From Acidobacteriota bacterium (GTDB lineage: Bacteria; Acidobacteriota; Terriglobia; Bryobacterales; Bryobacteraceae), in NCBI GenBank assembly GCA_029776225.1, contig JAKOTR010000043.1:1-39194 (forward strand): a stretch of 39,194 nt of DNA, in the 5' to 3' direction. A program made the translations under genes and the position numbers. Under the pieces are notes generated by a model. That model worked only from the letters and a program-made list of their open reading frames with translations. It did no database searches and was not told the origin of the DNA. Below, in pieces: positions 24,331 to 31,696 of the stretch (its first letter is position 1; each line of letters begins with the position of its first letter).

Positions 24331-25397
24331 GGGCGGTCATTGCCTCGTTCACTGCTACAGCCATGAGCGCGGCTGGGGCCAAGGCGCGCCGTTTGCCGGC
24401 TGAGTGGGCACATTTCGACGACCCCGCGACGGATTTTCCTCTGGTTCGCCTGACTAACCCCGCGCACCCGAGCTATCTGCCCTCCTACTGGAACCGGGCG
24501 GTCTCCCGGCGCCGGGATTTCCTGCTGTTTTGGAGCGTCCGCACCGGCTCCCCGCAGGTGTTTCAGATCGACCTGAAGAGCGGCGAACTGCAACAGGTCA
24601 CCGCGTTCCAGGATCTGGACGGCGCTACGGCTGCCCTGCTGCCGGACGACCGCCACTTCTGTTGTTTCGACGGCCCCTCGCTCCGCCAGGTAAGGCTTTC
24701 CAACCTCAGGGTGAGGGATGTTTACCGCGTTCCCGAGGGCTTCCGGCGCACCAGTTTCAGCCTCGCGCCCAACGGATCGCATGCGCTGCTGATCGAAACC
24801 AACGGCAACGTCTGGCTGCTGCGGATGGTGACCCTCTCGAAAGGCGCGGCACGGACTCTGCTCGAATCGCCGGAGCCGCTCTCGATGCCCTTGGGCAGCC
24901 GCGACGCCAAACAGATCCTTTACCGGCGGAAAGACCAGCTTTGGACGGTGCGCTCCGACGGGTCCGGAAACCGCCCGCTCCCCCTCGCGCCCGGACGCAC
25001 GGGACCCGCCTACTGGTCGCCCGGCGCCGGTTCCGTCCTTTATCTCAACTTCCCGGAGGATAAAGGCATGCTGAACTCCATCCGGGAATACGATTTGGCC
25101 AGCGGAGAGGACCGGCTCATCGCCACCACTACGCAGTATGCGCACTTCGTGCCCAATGGCGACGCTTCGGTGTTCGTGGGGGCCAGCGGCAGCGTCGCCT
25201 CGCCTTACTTAATCCTGATGCTGCGGGTGAACCGCCGCGAAGTGCCCTTGTGCGAGCACCGCTCGGGGCGTCCCGCCGAAGTCCTGCCGGTGTTCTCGCC
25301 GGGCAGCGAGGCCATCTTTTTTCAAAGCGACCGGGACGGCGGTCCCGCCATCTATCTCGCCAACCTCGAAGGTATTGTCGAACGGACGCCGCCGTAA
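24303..25397 (+). CDS. Oligogalacturonate-lyase/TolB-like beta-propeller protein, exported
   Basis: 364-residue protein with an N-terminal Tat-like signal (WTRRAVIASFTATAMSAAGA) and WD40/TolB-type propeller blades. Examples are FQIDLKSGELQQVTAF, LAPNGSHALLIETNGNVWLL, PAYWSPGAGSVLYLNFP and FSPGSEAIFFQSDRDGGPAIY. The opening FPLVRLTNPAHPSYLPSYWN and overall pattern resemble the oligogalacturonate lyase family, but the His ligands of that active site are not obvious, so catalysis is uncertain. No Shine-Dalgarno sequence precedes the ATG; a ten-codon frame overlaps it (see the duplication). Confidence 0.75.
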   Translation: MTAVRLWTRRAVIASFTATAMSAAGAKARRLPAEWAHFDDPATDFPLVRLTNPAHPSYLPSYWNRAVSRRRDFLLFWSVRTGSPQVFQIDLKSGELQQVTAFQDLDGATAALLPDDRHFCCFDGPSLRQVRLSNLRVRDVYRVPEGFRRTSFSLAPNGSHALLIETNGNVWLLRMVTLSKGAARTLLESPEPLSMPLGSRDAKQILYRRKDQLWTVRSDGSGNRPLPLAPGRTGPAYWSPGAGSVLYLNFPEDKGMLNSIREYDLASGEDRLIATTTQYAHFVPNGDASVFVGASGSVASPYLILMLRVNRREVPLCEHRSGRPAEVLPVFSPGSEAIFFQSDRDGGPAIYLANLEGIVERTPP

Positions 25398-25499
25398 CGC
25401 CCGGCGGGTAATTCGGACGGCGCTGTAACCGCGCCCTTCCGTCGCACGCCAAAAGTAGTGAAACCAATTGGCTGCCGCCGCTGCTAAACTAGGGATTTC

Positions 25500-26720
25500 A
25501 TGAAATCCGCTCTCGTTTGCCTTCTGACAGCTTCCGTGATTCTATCTGTCGGGTGCGGCCGCGAGGAAAATGTAGAAGCCAAACGCGACCCCGGCCCGGT
25601 TGTGATCCGTGCGGCGCCCGTCGTGACGCGCCAGATACAACGCGTCGTCGAATCCGTGGGCACGCTGTTCCCCTACGACGAGGTCATCGTCAGCGCCGAG
25701 GTGGACGGTCCCGTGCGGGAGGTGAATGTCGACCTCGGCGATACAGTCAAAGAGGGCCAGGTCCTGGCGCGAATTTCCGATGAGGAGCAGCGCTACCTGG
25801 TGGCGCAAAATGAGGCGCAATTGCGGCAGTCGCTGGAGCGGCTTGGCCTGAAGCACGAGAACGACAAAGTCGCCGACATCCGCGAGACTCCGGAAGTGCG
25901 CCGCGCCCAGGCCGACCTTTTCGACGCCGAGCAGCGTTATAAGCGAGTTCGAGAGCTGGTGGACCAGAATATCGGGTCGCGGCAGGAGTTGGATGCCGCC
26001 GGCGCCCGGTACAAGGCCGCGCAGGCCGAATACGACGCCACGCTGAACCAGACCCGCAACCTCATTCAGGAAGTGGAGCGCTTCAAGGCGGTGCTCGAGC
26101 TGCAGCGGAAGAAGCTCCGCGACACGGTAGTTCGCGCGCCGTTCAACGCTTCCGTGAAGGAGCGGCAGGTCGCTGTCGGCCAGTATGTCCGTGCAAACAC
26201 GCCGTTGTTTACCCTGGTGAAAACCGACCCGATCCGGCTTCGCATTGAGATTCCCGAACGCATGGCGCCTTGGGTGAAGGAGGGGCAGGTGGCCGATGTT
26301 ACGGTCGAAGCCTACCCCGGTCGCGTTTTCCGGGGCAAAATCTGGCGGATCTCGCCCACCGTGGATGAGAGCAAGCGCACCTTTATCGTCGAGGCCTTAA
26401 TCCAGAACCCGCTGGGCGAGCTGAAGCCGGGTTCCTACGCCAAGGCTTCGGTGAAGACCAGCAAGTTCGAGGAGGTTCAACTGGTTCCGTTCAGCGCCGT
26501 GAATTACGTTCTGGGCTCCTATAAGGCGTACGTGGTCAAGGACGGCACGGTCGAGGCCCGCGACGTGAAATTGGGTGACCGTTTCGGCTCCGACGTTGAA
26601 ATCGACGAAGGCCTGAAAGACGGCGAGCTGGTGGCCATCACCCAGGTACAGCGGCTCGACACCGGGACCAGGGTCCGCGTGGCCGACGGCCCGGCGGAAG
26701 GTTCGAATTCGACGGAATAG
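25500..26720 (+). CDS. RND-type periplasmic adaptor lipoprotein without adjacent pump
   Basis: 406-residue HlyD/MexH-type membrane fusion protein. Lipoprotein signal with Cys19 (LSVGC), first lipoyl half GPVREVNVDLGDTVKEGQVL, a long helical hairpin at about 95-200, then VRAPFNASVKERQVAVGQYV, beta-barrel (IRLRIEIPERMAPWVKEGQ) and membrane-proximal domain. AGGG six bases before the ATG is a fair ribosome-binding site. The expected RND pump gene is missing: four bases after the stop comes a VWA protein. The adaptor may serve a pump encoded elsewhere, possibly the one at 5059. Confidence 0.92.
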   Translation: MKSALVCLLTASVILSVGCGREENVEAKRDPGPVVIRAAPVVTRQIQRVVESVGTLFPYDEVIVSAEVDGPVREVNVDLGDTVKEGQVLARISDEEQRYLVAQNEAQLRQSLERLGLKHENDKVADIRETPEVRRAQADLFDAEQRYKRVRELVDQNIGSRQELDAAGARYKAAQAEYDATLNQTRNLIQEVERFKAVLELQRKKLRDTVVRAPFNASVKERQVAVGQYVRANTPLFTLVKTDPIRLRIEIPERMAPWVKEGQVADVTVEAYPGRVFRGKIWRISPTVDESKRTFIVEALIQNPLGELKPGSYAKASVKTSKFEEVQLVPFSAVNYVLGSYKAYVVKDGTVEARDVKLGDRFGSDVEIDEGLKDGELVAITQVQRLDTGTRVRVADGPAEGSNSTE

Positions 26721-26724
26721 CGCC

Positions 26725-27519
26725 ATGCTCCGTGGGCTGGTTTTGGCGGCAATCCTTGCGGCGCCCGCCCTGCCTGCCACCAAACTGCTGGTCACGGTAA
26801 TCGAGCAGAAATCCGGCAAGCCCGTCACCGATCTCAAGGCGGAAGACTTCACCGTCCGCGACGGCCGCACGCAGCGCCGCGTGGAGGCGGCCGAATTCTC
26901 GCAGCGCACCATGGACGTGATGCTGCTCCTCGACACCAGCCTGGTGGGCGAGATGGTGCAGCCCCTGGCGCACAACCTCATCGAACAGCTCCAGCCCAAG
27001 GAGCAGATGGCGATCGTTTCCTTCCACTCCTCGGCCGACCTGATCCAGGACTTCACCTCGAGCCGGGAGCTGCTGCGCCAATCCATCGCAGGCGTCAAGT
27101 ACGGAAACACGCCGCGGGTCCTCGATGCGCTCTACGCAGCCATCGACGGAGGGTTCCAGAACAGCATTTTCCGGCGCGTCATATTGCTGCTGACGACAGG
27201 AGCGGAGGGCAACAGCCGGGTCTCGGAGCGGGACGTCGTCCGGCTGGCGCGGCGGAACGGCGTATCGATCTACCCGGTCTACATGATCGGGTACGAGAGG
27301 TCGATGTTTGAACGTCTGGCCCGCCAGACGGGCGGCGCGTGCTTTAACGCACGCGACATGAGCCGGTCCGCGAGCGGCCCGCCGGATCCGCGCATCTTCG
27401 AGGTGATGCGCTCGCACTATACATTGACGCTTTCGGGAAATCTGGCGCTGGGCGAAAATCTGAAGGTTGAGGTCGCGGGCCGCGGCAGGCTGCAGGTCTC
27501 CGCTCTCCCCCTGGATTAG
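26725..27519 (+). CDS. Secreted VWFA-related acidobacterial protein
   Basis: 264-residue exported protein. A signal peptide (LVLAAILAAPALPA) is followed by a short Ig-like opening (KPVTDLKAEDFTVRDGRTQRRV) and a von Willebrand A fold. The metal-site motif is incomplete: VMLLLDTSLVGEM gives D-T-S but lacks the third polar residue of DxSxS. This matches the 'VWFA-related domain' group abundant in acidobacteria, of unknown role in envelope interactions. The four-base spacing after the adaptor gene indicates one transcript. It is convergent with the coiled-coil gene at 27536. Confidence 0.85.
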   Translation: MLRGLVLAAILAAPALPATKLLVTVIEQKSGKPVTDLKAEDFTVRDGRTQRRVEAAEFSQRTMDVMLLLDTSLVGEMVQPLAHNLIEQLQPKEQMAIVSFHSSADLIQDFTSSRELLRQSIAGVKYGNTPRVLDALYAAIDGGFQNSIFRRVILLLTTGAEGNSRVSERDVVRLARRNGVSIYPVYMIGYERSMFERLARQTGGACFNARDMSRSASGPPDPRIFEVMRSHYTLTLSGNLALGENLKVEVAGRGRLQVSALPLD

Positions 27520-27535
27520 CGCCAAGAGGAGCGAT

Positions 27536-28366
27536 TCAGTAAGTCGCGGGCGCGGCCAGATAGCCTTCGATCCGGTTGTCCGCGACCCGGTGGACCACCA
27601 ACTCGTACGGCTGCCGCCCCTTCGCCAGAAAACGCACGGGCTCGTTCACGGTCCGGTCTGTGTGCTCGATGGCGCGGCCGTCCGCGGTCAACTCCACGCT
27701 GTAGCGATTCCGGCGCGGGTCCGTTTTTCGCAGCCGGATCATTACGCCGGCCACTTCCCGGCGCACCGACTTGACTAGCGCGAACTCGAAAATCCTTCGT
27801 TCCCCCCGCGCCTTCAGCGCCGCTACTTCACGGCTCTCCGCTGCGATGGCGTCCCGCATCGGGCCAAGCCTGCCGCTGACGCCGTTCAGTTCCTCGGAGG
27901 TTTGCTCGATGCCCGCCTGCGCGGCGGCGATCCCCACCTGGGTGTTCCGCACCTCGCCGGTCAATTCGCCGGCAGCCGCGCTGGCTGCCGCCGCCGCGGC
28001 TCGCACGTTCATCAGTTCTCTGGCAACCTGCTGGCTGGTCGCGTTGACCTGCCTCGCCAGGTTGATCGCCAGCAGCTCTGCGTGCCGCTGAGCATCAGCG
28101 CTGACCTGTTCCGCCGCCCTGGTGGTCTGCTCGCGCGCCGCCGTCAGGTCTTTCCTCAGGCGCTCGACCTGGACCGCGTGCTCCTGGTTCGCCATGAGGG
28201 TCCCTTCCCGGACCTTGGAGATCTCGCTCACGATCGACTGCTGAATCTTTCTGGATTCGTCGCAAAGATTACTGATGGCGTTGAAAAAGAGAACCTCTCC
28301 CGCCGCGAACGCGGCTATGGCCCCCGCGATCGCGAAAAAACTGCGGTTGGAAATTGCGGCCTCCAT
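27536..28366 (-). CDS. Membrane-anchored coiled-coil protein, paralog 1
   Basis: 276-residue protein of unknown function. One membrane helix near the N-terminus (residues 9-28, FFAIAGAIAAFAAGEVLFF) is followed by a long Ala/Gln/Glu-rich coiled coil at about 30-185 and a compact C-terminal domain at about 190-276. The C-terminal domain holds RNRYSVELTADG and RQPYELVVHRV. The same architecture and C-terminal motifs occur in the next upstream gene, so the two are tandem duplicates. The C-terminal domain is presumably periplasmic. No catalytic motif is seen. Confidence 0.75.
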   Translation of the reverse strand: MEAAISNRSFFAIAGAIAAFAAGEVLFFNAISNLCDESRKIQQSIVSEISKVREGTLMANQEHAVQVERLRKDLTAAREQTTRAAEQVSADAQRHAELLAINLARQVNATSQQVARELMNVRAAAAAASAAAGELTGEVRNTQVGIAAAQAGIEQTSEELNGVSGRLGPMRDAIAAESREVAALKARGERRIFEFALVKSVRREVAGVMIRLRKTDPRRNRYSVELTADGRAIEHTDRTVNEPVRFLAKGRQPYELVVHRVADNRIEGYLAAPATY

Positions 28367-28452
28367 CCCGGGTGCGGCTGGAGCAATCCGCGTGCCAGTT
28401 GCAAGTGATTGAAAACACTAGGTGTGCTGGAGAGGAGGAATGTAATTCTTAC

Positions 28453-28479
28453 GCGGGGTGAGCATCCGGCCCACCCCGC
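28453..28479 (-). terminator. Hairpin after coiled-coil paralog 2
   Basis: GCGGGGTG at 28453-28460 pairs perfectly with CACCCCGC at 28472-28479 around an 11-base loop, 14 bases past the stop of the gene ending at 28493. It is followed on the minus strand by a mixed A/T stretch rather than a clean U-run, so termination strength is uncertain. Confidence 0.45.
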
Positions 28480-28492
28480 AAGGGAGGGTTGC

Positions 28493-29359
28493 TTAACGGG
28501 TGTTCTGGACTTTCGGCGTAGCGAGGTAGCCGATGATCTGGTCCTTGCGAACCTCGTTCACCACCAGTTCGTAGGGCTGCCGCGCCTTGGCCACGTAAAA
28601 CTGCACGGGCTCGTTGATGTTCTTGTCTTTCTTTTCCACCTTCTTGTCGTCGGCGATCAGCTCCACCGTGTATCTGTTTCTCTTGACGTCCGTCTTTTTG
28701 AGTTGGATGGCGACATCGCCGATCTTCTGCGGCTTTTTCGCCTTTCGCAAATCGAACTCGAAGTAATTGCGGTCGCCGAGCGCCTTCAAGGCGTTAAGCT
28801 CCTTGGCGTTGGTGGCAATCAGGCCGCTCATCTCGCCCATGTCGCCCCGCACCCGCTTCAGCTCAGAAATGGTCTTTTCCAGTTCCGACTTCGTTGCCGT
28901 CAAGTCGGTCTTGACGACATTCACATCGGTCGTCACCTCGCCGAGCTTCGTGGCCGCTTCGTTCGTGGCGGCTTTCACCTCGGAGAGCTGGCTTTCCATC
29001 TGCGCGGACCGGCGCCTCTGCTCCTCGGCGAGCTGGGAAGCGAGCGCCTCGGCCCTCTTCACGGCTTCCGTCTTTGCCTGGCCGACGGCAATAGCCGCCT
29101 GCCGCCGTGCGGCCTCAAGCTCCTCGCGCATGCTCTCCAGGGTCCGCCGGTTGGCGGCGGTAGTTACGGAAGAGGTCTCGCGCAGATTGGAAATTTCCGT
29201 TAAGGTCGAGTCACGGAACTTCGCAAGGTCGCTCCGCAGGTGATCGACTTGAATAAACAGATACACATTCGCGGCCAGCAGGGCGATCACGGCGCCGAAA
29301 AGCACCGAAATTTTCAGGCTCCACCCCGAACCGCCGGAAGGGTTATCGATGTCGCTCAC
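28493..29359 (-). CDS. Membrane-anchored coiled-coil protein, paralog 2
   Basis: 288-residue paralog of the 276-residue protein next to it. Membrane helix at about residues 15-36 (ISVLFGAVIALLAANVYLF), charged coiled coil at about 40-200, and C-terminal domain with RNRYTVELIADD, INEPVQFYVAKARQPYELVV and IIGYLATP matching paralog 1 block for block. The charge pattern is more Lys/Glu-rich than in paralog 1. The start is taken as GTG at 29359, preceded by AAGGAG 11 bases upstream; the frame stays open further upstream without a better start. Function unknown; a structural or sensory envelope role is only a guess. Confidence 0.75.
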   Translation of the reverse strand: MSDIDNPSGGSGWSLKISVLFGAVIALLAANVYLFIQVDHLRSDLAKFRDSTLTEISNLRETSSVTTAANRRTLESMREELEAARRQAAIAVGQAKTEAVKRAEALASQLAEEQRRRSAQMESQLSEVKAATNEAATKLGEVTTDVNVVKTDLTATKSELEKTISELKRVRGDMGEMSGLIATNAKELNALKALGDRNYFEFDLRKAKKPQKIGDVAIQLKKTDVKRNRYTVELIADDKKVEKKDKNINEPVQFYVAKARQPYELVVNEVRKDQIIGYLATPKVQNTR

Positions 29360-29443
29360 AGTAATTGGTACTCCTTTCCCGGAGTTACACTCGCATTTTA
29401 CCACTCGGCCCGGAGTTCAAACTGGACCCGGTGCGGGCATCGC

Positions 29444-30073
29444 TCACCGCGATTGCTCCGCGGCCACCGCCCTCGGACGGGCGAACTCCAGGACTTCCTG
29501 CTTGGAAACTCCCGGCTCGAAACAGCGCCTGCACCGCGCTTCATAAGCGTCCGCCCCGCCCACCACAACTAACTCGCTGGAAGGGACAAGCCTCTGGGTG
29601 TGCTTGGCGGGATTGCCGCACCGCACGCAGACCGCCAGCAGCTTTGTAATCGATTCGGCCAGGCACAACAACTCCGGAACCGGTGAAAAAGGCCGGCCCA
29701 TAAAGTCGGTATCGAGGCCGGAAATGATCACCTGTTTGCCGCCGTCGGCCAGTTTCGTGGCGACGTCAATCAACCCGTGTCCGAAAAAATTTGCTTCATC
29801 GATCCCGACGACGTCCGCTCGCCAGTCCAGTTTCGCGAGAATCTCCGAGGGCTCTGAGATCACCTCGGATTCCATCCGCATGTCGCCGTGCGAAACGATC
29901 GCAGTGGTCGAGTAGCGGTCGTCGAGAGCGGGCTTGAAAACCTGCACGCGCTTGCGGGCGATCATCGCGCGCCGCAGGCGCCGGATCAGCTCCTCGCTCT
30001 TGCCGGAAAACATCGGGCCGCAAATCACTTCAATCCAACCGGTATTGCCACTCACGAAGTCCATCGTGACCAT
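29444..30073 (-). CDS. tdk: Thymidine kinase (type II)
   Basis: 209-residue cytosolic thymidine kinase, phosphorylating thymidine to dTMP with ATP in pyrimidine salvage. Walker A GPMFSGKS at residues 19-26, the DEAN motif in VVGIDEANFF (catalytic Glu in the Walker B region), FMGRPF lasso-type region, and a structural zinc site built from CVRCG and CRRCF. The length suits the family. Starts at 30073 or 30064 (ATG) are both possible; neither has a strong ribosome-binding site. It appears to be a lone housekeeping gene. Confidence 0.96.
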   Translation of the reverse strand: MVTMDFVSGNTGWIEVICGPMFSGKSEELIRRLRRAMIARKRVQVFKPALDDRYSTTAIVSHGDMRMESEVISEPSEILAKLDWRADVVGIDEANFFGHGLIDVATKLADGGKQVIISGLDTDFMGRPFSPVPELLCLAESITKLLAVCVRCGNPAKHTQRLVPSSELVVVGGADAYEARCRRCFEPGVSKQEVLEFARPRAVAAEQSR

Positions 30074-30270
30074 GATACGGTACGCCGCGCCGGCCGCGCC
30101 GGAACCGTCAATCCACGATTCTGGCGGACAACACGAAAACCAGGGCGTCGTACAGCATCAGGACTTGCTCGAACGTGCCGGTTTTCGCGCGCTCTATGGC
30201 CACGATCGGCACTCGATCTCATGTACCGTGGACCCGGCCGGAACGTTGATTGCAAAAGTGGTCAGCAAAT

Positions 30271-30305
30271 ACAAAAAAGCCGGCCTGACATTGCGCCAGG
30301 CCGGC
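30271..30305 (-). terminator. Intrinsic terminator of the DUF4412-like gene
   Basis: On the minus strand, GCCGGCCTG (30305-30297) pairs perfectly with CAGGCCGGC (30287-30279) around a nine-base loop and runs into TTTTTTGT. It lies 22 bases past the stop at 30328. This is a textbook rho-independent terminator. The rest of 30074-30270, up to the thymidine kinase start, shows no gene. Confidence 0.9.
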
Positions 30306-30327
30306 CCTTTGCGGAAACTGCTCGCGT

Positions 30328-31383
30328 TTATCGGCCCCGCTTGATCGCCTTTACGGTTTCGCTATCCACCTGTTTGAAACCGGCGGGAACTTCGAAGGTG
30401 GAATCCGCCACCGCGTTCGTGGAAAACCCGGACAGCTCGGTGGTCAGCTCCATCATGGACGGAGCTCCGCCCGCCTGCTGCTGTTGCTGCGCTTGCTGCG
30501 GTTGCTGCTGAGCGGGCTGCTCTTCCTGCTGCCTGCGGCGCCCCAGGCCCAACCGTCCGCCGCCCAGCCTTCCGAGCGCGGCGCCAAGGCTCTTGGGCGC
30601 TTCGGCCTGTTGCTGCTGTTGCGGCTGCTCGGCTTGCTCCGCCGCTCCGGCTTGGGCGGCCTGCGCGTCCGCCGCCGACCCCATCGTCATCTTGCTCACC
30701 TGAAGCAAGGGGACGCCGTCCATCTTCGCGAACTCCTTGTAGGCCTCCGCCAGCGCTCTGGAGGTTTCCGGCCCGCCCGCCATCGGGACCATCCCCGGCA
30801 ACCACGACAACTTCTGCGCCATGCGCTCGTAGAACGACTTCACCTCGTTGTAACCCTCAACCGAGGGCCCTACCCAAGTATCCGAAACGAAGGTCATGAA
30901 GACCCCGCGTTGCTTGGTGTCGGGGTTCGTGCCCTCGAATTCGATGGTCACGATGAAGTGGCGCGCGGTTACACCGTTGATGTCCCGCGTCTCTCCCGTA
31001 TCCTTGACCGAGGGCTTCATCTGGAGATCCATCTGCTTGTCGCCCTTTTCGGACTTCAATCTCGCCTCCGCCTCCTTCAGGGCCTGGGCCATCTGGGCGA
31101 ATGTGACCACCGAATAGGTCTTCTTCCTGAAGTCGATTTCGGTGATGGTCTCTTTGCTCAAGTCAATGATGTTTGCCGAGGCGCCCGGAACGACCATTGC
31201 CATGCGGTCGCCCTTAACCGAGACCTGGGTGCGGACCGGCTCCCGAAGCTGTTTCGAGAGGAACGACATCTTCTGGAGCACCCCGCCGGTGATTCGGGTC
31301 GACTGCTCGTAGCTGAAGTCGGCGAGCAGGTTCGCGCCAAAGAGTAGGGTAAGTGCAACGCTCAGTGGAATTGTTCTGAACAT
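30328..31383 (-). CDS. Secreted DUF4412-like protein with polyglutamine insert
   Basis: 351-residue exported protein. Signal peptide (LSVALTLLFGANLLA) then a LolA/DUF4412-like beta-rich domain: FSYEQSTRITGG, VSVKGDRMAMV, IIDLSKETITEIDFRKKTYSVV, ARHFIVTIEFEG. Between about residues 250 and 310 lies a low-complexity linker with three Gln-rich runs separated by an RLGGGRLGLGRRR stretch. A short ordered tail (FEVPAGFKQVDSETVKAIKR) follows. It may bind lipid or another hydrophobic ligand, by analogy with the fold. GGAG seven bases before the ATG is half buried in an inverted repeat. Confidence 0.75.
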   Translation of the reverse strand: MFRTIPLSVALTLLFGANLLADFSYEQSTRITGGVLQKMSFLSKQLREPVRTQVSVKGDRMAMVVPGASANIIDLSKETITEIDFRKKTYSVVTFAQMAQALKEAEARLKSEKGDKQMDLQMKPSVKDTGETRDINGVTARHFIVTIEFEGTNPDTKQRGVFMTFVSDTWVGPSVEGYNEVKSFYERMAQKLSWLPGMVPMAGGPETSRALAEAYKEFAKMDGVPLLQVSKMTMGSAADAQAAQAGAAEQAEQPQQQQQAEAPKSLGAALGRLGGGRLGLGRRRQQEEQPAQQQPQQAQQQQQAGGAPSMMELTTELSGFSTNAVADSTFEVPAGFKQVDSETVKAIKRGR

Positions 31384-31392
31384 GTATTAGCT

Positions 31393-31421
31393 CCGGTGTC
31401 ACATCATAGCATTGACACCGG
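31393..31421 (-). promoter_or_regulatory. Perfect inverted repeat overlapping a ribosome-binding site
   Basis: CCGGTGTCA at 31393-31401 and TGACACCGG at 31413-31421 form a perfect nine-base inverted repeat with an 11-base spacer. On the minus strand the right arm ends in the GG of the GGAG that should load ribosomes on the DUF4412-like gene (start 31383). A possible -10 (TATAAC, 31439-31434) lies upstream, placing the repeat at the 5' end of the message. It could be an RNA hairpin masking the site or a dimeric operator. Confidence 0.6.
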
Positions 31422-31546
31422 TTTACAGGGGAAGTTATAGAACCTCTTGGTGGTAGCTTCCATAGGCGGCAATGTCCACGCCCGCAATACAGTTCCACGC
31501 AGCAGGTATTCGGGTATTCAACTCTGAATTTTCACATTAAATCCCC

Positions 31547-31575
31547 TTGGAAGTTGAAAGAACGCTCAGTATAAT
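31547..31575 (+). promoter_or_regulatory. Sigma-70-type promoter of phaAB
   Basis: TTGGAA (31547-31552) and TATAAT (31570-31575) are separated by exactly 17 bases. The -10 is a perfect consensus. Transcription would start near 31582, giving a leader of about 115 bases before phaA. No PhaR-type palindrome is present here. Confidence 0.75.
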
Positions 31576-31596
31576 TCAGGATGTAACTTTATTAAT

Positions 31597-31642
31597 CTAC
31601 GGAGCTTTTGATGCTGTAAGCTCCTGCCCACCGGCTCCGTGG
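31597..31642 (+). promoter_or_regulatory. phaAB leader with two mutually exclusive stems
   Basis: The segment GGAGC at 31601-31605 can pair in two ways. GGAGCTT (31601-31607) pairs with AAGCTCC (31618-31624), a seven-base stem. CTACGGAGC (31597-31605) pairs with GCTCCGTGG (31634-31642), nine pairs including one G-U. Both cannot form at once. No U-run follows, so transcription attenuation is unlikely; translation or stability control is possible. No known riboswitch class is recognised. Confidence 0.45.
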
Positions 31643-31696
31643 AAATGATTTCACCAGAAATGCGCCCGGATTTTGCGTGCGGCGAGGGAGGCTTTA

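Noticed and set aside
26700-26716. GGTTCGAATTC resembling a tRNA T-arm
   Set aside because: It lies inside the adaptor coding sequence, with no acceptor stem or anticodon arm around it.
27902-29203. Plus-strand open frames opposite the coiled-coil paralogs
   Set aside because: They mirror the Ala/Glu-rich coiled-coil coding bias of the minus-strand genes and show no independent start signals.
30074-30270. Possible small gene between thymidine kinase and the terminator
   Set aside because: Frames on both strands are open by chance, lack a ribosome-binding site and show no recognisable protein pattern.
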